Below, one piece after another: positions 6,874 to 7,687 of a stretch of DNA of 7,687 nucleotides (positions within the stretch are counted from its first letter, which is position 1; every line of letters begins with the position of its first letter). The stretch comes from Flavobacterium sp. (GTDB lineage Bacteria; Bacteroidota; Bacteroidia; Flavobacteriales; Flavobacteriaceae): NCBI GenBank assembly GCA_024642295.1, contig JAHEBK010000073.1, positions 1 to 7,687 of the forward strand, given 5' to 3'. The notes under the pieces are model-generated. The model was not told the origin of the DNA. It ran no database searches and saw nothing but the letters and a program-made list of their open reading frames with translations. Both the position numbers and the translations under genes were made by a program.

Positions 6874-7527
6874 TTAAAATTGTGCTACAGCAGCAAAATT
6901 CAATTCATCAAAATGACTAATAACTTTGTCAGCTAAATCTAAATTTTGATTCTTTGAATGAACACTATTATAACCTACACAATAAATTCCTGCCGCTTTA
7001 GCCGCTTTCACTCCATTTGTACTATCTTCAATCACGATACAATTTTCTTTAGGCGCTATGGATAATGAAGCCGCATGTAAAAAAATAGCAGGATCTGGCT
7101 TAGATTGTGGAAAGTCTTCACCACTTACAATATGAGTAAAATAAGTATGTAAATTAAACCGGGTAAAAACGCGATCTATTGTCACCTTAGATGCCGAAGA
7201 AGCTAAAATCAATTGCATTCCATTTTGATGAAAATCTTTAATTAAATTCTCCACTCCTTCTAATAATTCTAAATCTCCTTTAGTGTCAAAAGCATCGTTA
7301 AACAAAGCTCTTTTTCTCAAAATATAATCTTCTACTTCTCCATTTAATGAAAATGCATCTTTTAATTTTTGGTAGGTATTGCGAGTAGAAAGTCCTGTAA
7401 ACGTAGTATAAACATCCTCGGTAACTTCAATCCCAAGTTCTTTATAATGTTGGAAATAAGCATAACGATGTACGGGTTCTGTATCTACAATTACACCATC
7501 CATATCAAAAATTACAGTTTGTATCAT
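6874..7527 (-). CDS. HAD-superfamily sugar-phosphate phosphatase / beta-phosphoglucomutase-like hydrolase
   Basis: This is a cytoplasmic 217-residue enzyme of the HAD superfamily, subfamily I, with an alpha-helical cap after the first motif. Motif I is FDMDGVIVD with nucleophile D8 and acid/base D10, and the cap spans about 16-85. Motif II is LASSAS (S110), motif III is K143 in SKPDP, and motif IV is IEDSTNGVKAAKAAG with E167 and D168. All catalytic residues are present and the length is typical. The TEPVH after motif I and the QSKPDP...IEDS spacing resemble E. coli YniC (2-deoxyglucose-6-phosphate phosphatase) as well as beta-phosphoglucomutases, so phosphatase or mutase cannot be decided from sequence. 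The ATG at 7527 puts motif I at the usual distance from the N-terminus. No signal peptide is present. It lies upstream of the DUF2911 gene on the same strand, without an obvious functional link. Confidence 0.9.
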   Translation of the reverse strand: MIQTVIFDMDGVIVDTEPVHRYAYFQHYKELGIEVTEDVYTTFTGLSTRNTYQKLKDAFSLNGEVEDYILRKRALFNDAFDTKGDLELLEGVENLIKDFHQNGMQLILASSASKVTIDRVFTRFNLHTYFTHIVSGEDFPQSKPDPAIFLHAASLSIAPKENCIVIEDSTNGVKAAKAAGIYCVGYNSVHSKNQNLDLADKVISHFDELNFAAVAQF

Positions 7528-7550
7528 TTTTTTTAGTTTCTATATTTATT

Positions 7551-7558
7551 CAAGTATA
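7551..7558 (-). promoter_or_regulatory. Possible -7 box of the HAD hydrolase gene
   Basis: On the minus strand this reads TATACTTG, one mismatch from TAnnTTTG, 23 bases before the ATG at 7527. No convincing -33 element is visible. Confidence 0.3.
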
Positions 7559-7657
7559 AAGTTTTTAGAACACATAGGTTCATAGTATTTTTTTATAGAA
7601 TAGAAAGATGCTTTGCTTATTCTAGTAAAACATAGTTATGTATATCTTATTGTGCCT

Positions 7658-7665
7658 TATTTTAG
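7658..7665 (+). promoter_or_regulatory. Possible rightward -7 box near the window edge
   Basis: TATTTTAG differs from TAnnTTTG at one position and lies 22 bases before the right edge, so a plus-strand gene could begin just outside the window, divergent from the HAD gene. Short AT-rich matches like this are common by chance. I see nothing else supportable in 7559-7687 apart from an imperfect inverted repeat at 7596-7624. Confidence 0.2.
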
Positions 7666-7687
7666 CAAAAACCGAATTACAGTTTCA

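Noticed and set aside
6853..6876. TTAATT...AATTAA inverted repeat between the HAD and DUF2911 genes as a terminator
   Set aside because: Only six A/T pairs with an unpaired interior and no following T run on the minus strand.
7638..7687. ATG with 16 open codons running off the right edge
   Set aside because: Too short to judge; the possible -7 box inside it would contradict its use as a coding start.

Overview
This is an AT-rich window with A-rich translation starts in place of clear Shine-Dalgarno sites, and with -7 boxes of the TAnnTTTG type. Protein families typical of Bacteroidota (exported DUF2911, large exported PIG-L deacetylase) and a DnaX C-terminus of flavobacterial type all point to a Flavobacteriaceae chromosome, most likely Flavobacterium or a close relative. 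It looks like ordinary chromosome: I see no mobile element, CRISPR array, rRNA or tRNA.

Layout. Bases 1-714 are the 3' part of dnaX (clamp-loader gamma/tau subunit), which runs in from the left edge and probably ends at a weak hairpin terminator at 739-767. A small exported, His/Tyr-rich protein of unknown function (924-1370) follows, closed by a strong terminator at 1411-1439. Next comes a tight plus-strand operon with a recognisable -7 box at 1483-1490. It holds an exported multidomain PIG-L family deacetylase (1518-4046), a 35-residue single-helix membrane protein that is easy to miss (4057-4164), and a sodium:solute symporter (4168-5895). The intergenic gaps in this operon are 10 and 3 bases. 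A perfect 14-bp hairpin at 5905-5936 separates it from two convergent minus-strand genes: an exported DUF2911 protein (5958-6800) and, upstream of it, a HAD-family sugar-phosphate phosphatase or mutase (6874-7527). Bases 7528-7687 hold only upstream sequence for the HAD gene and possibly a promoter for a gene beyond the window.

How the genes may work together. The deacetylase, micro-protein and symporter are packed so closely that joint expression is very likely. A reasonable inference is that the exported enzyme acts on an N-acylated sugar or similar solute in the periplasm or at the surface, and that the symporter takes up a related compound. The micro-protein could be a small accessory subunit of the symporter, by loose analogy with the YhdT/PanF and DUF4212/symporter pairs. 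The substrate cannot be told from sequence.

The two observations most worth following up are the overlooked 35-residue protein and an 11-A run inside dnaX. At that run, a slip in either direction reaches a stop within two to six codons, just after the collar domain. That is the arrangement expected for making a short gamma form of DnaX by transcriptional slippage or frameshifting.
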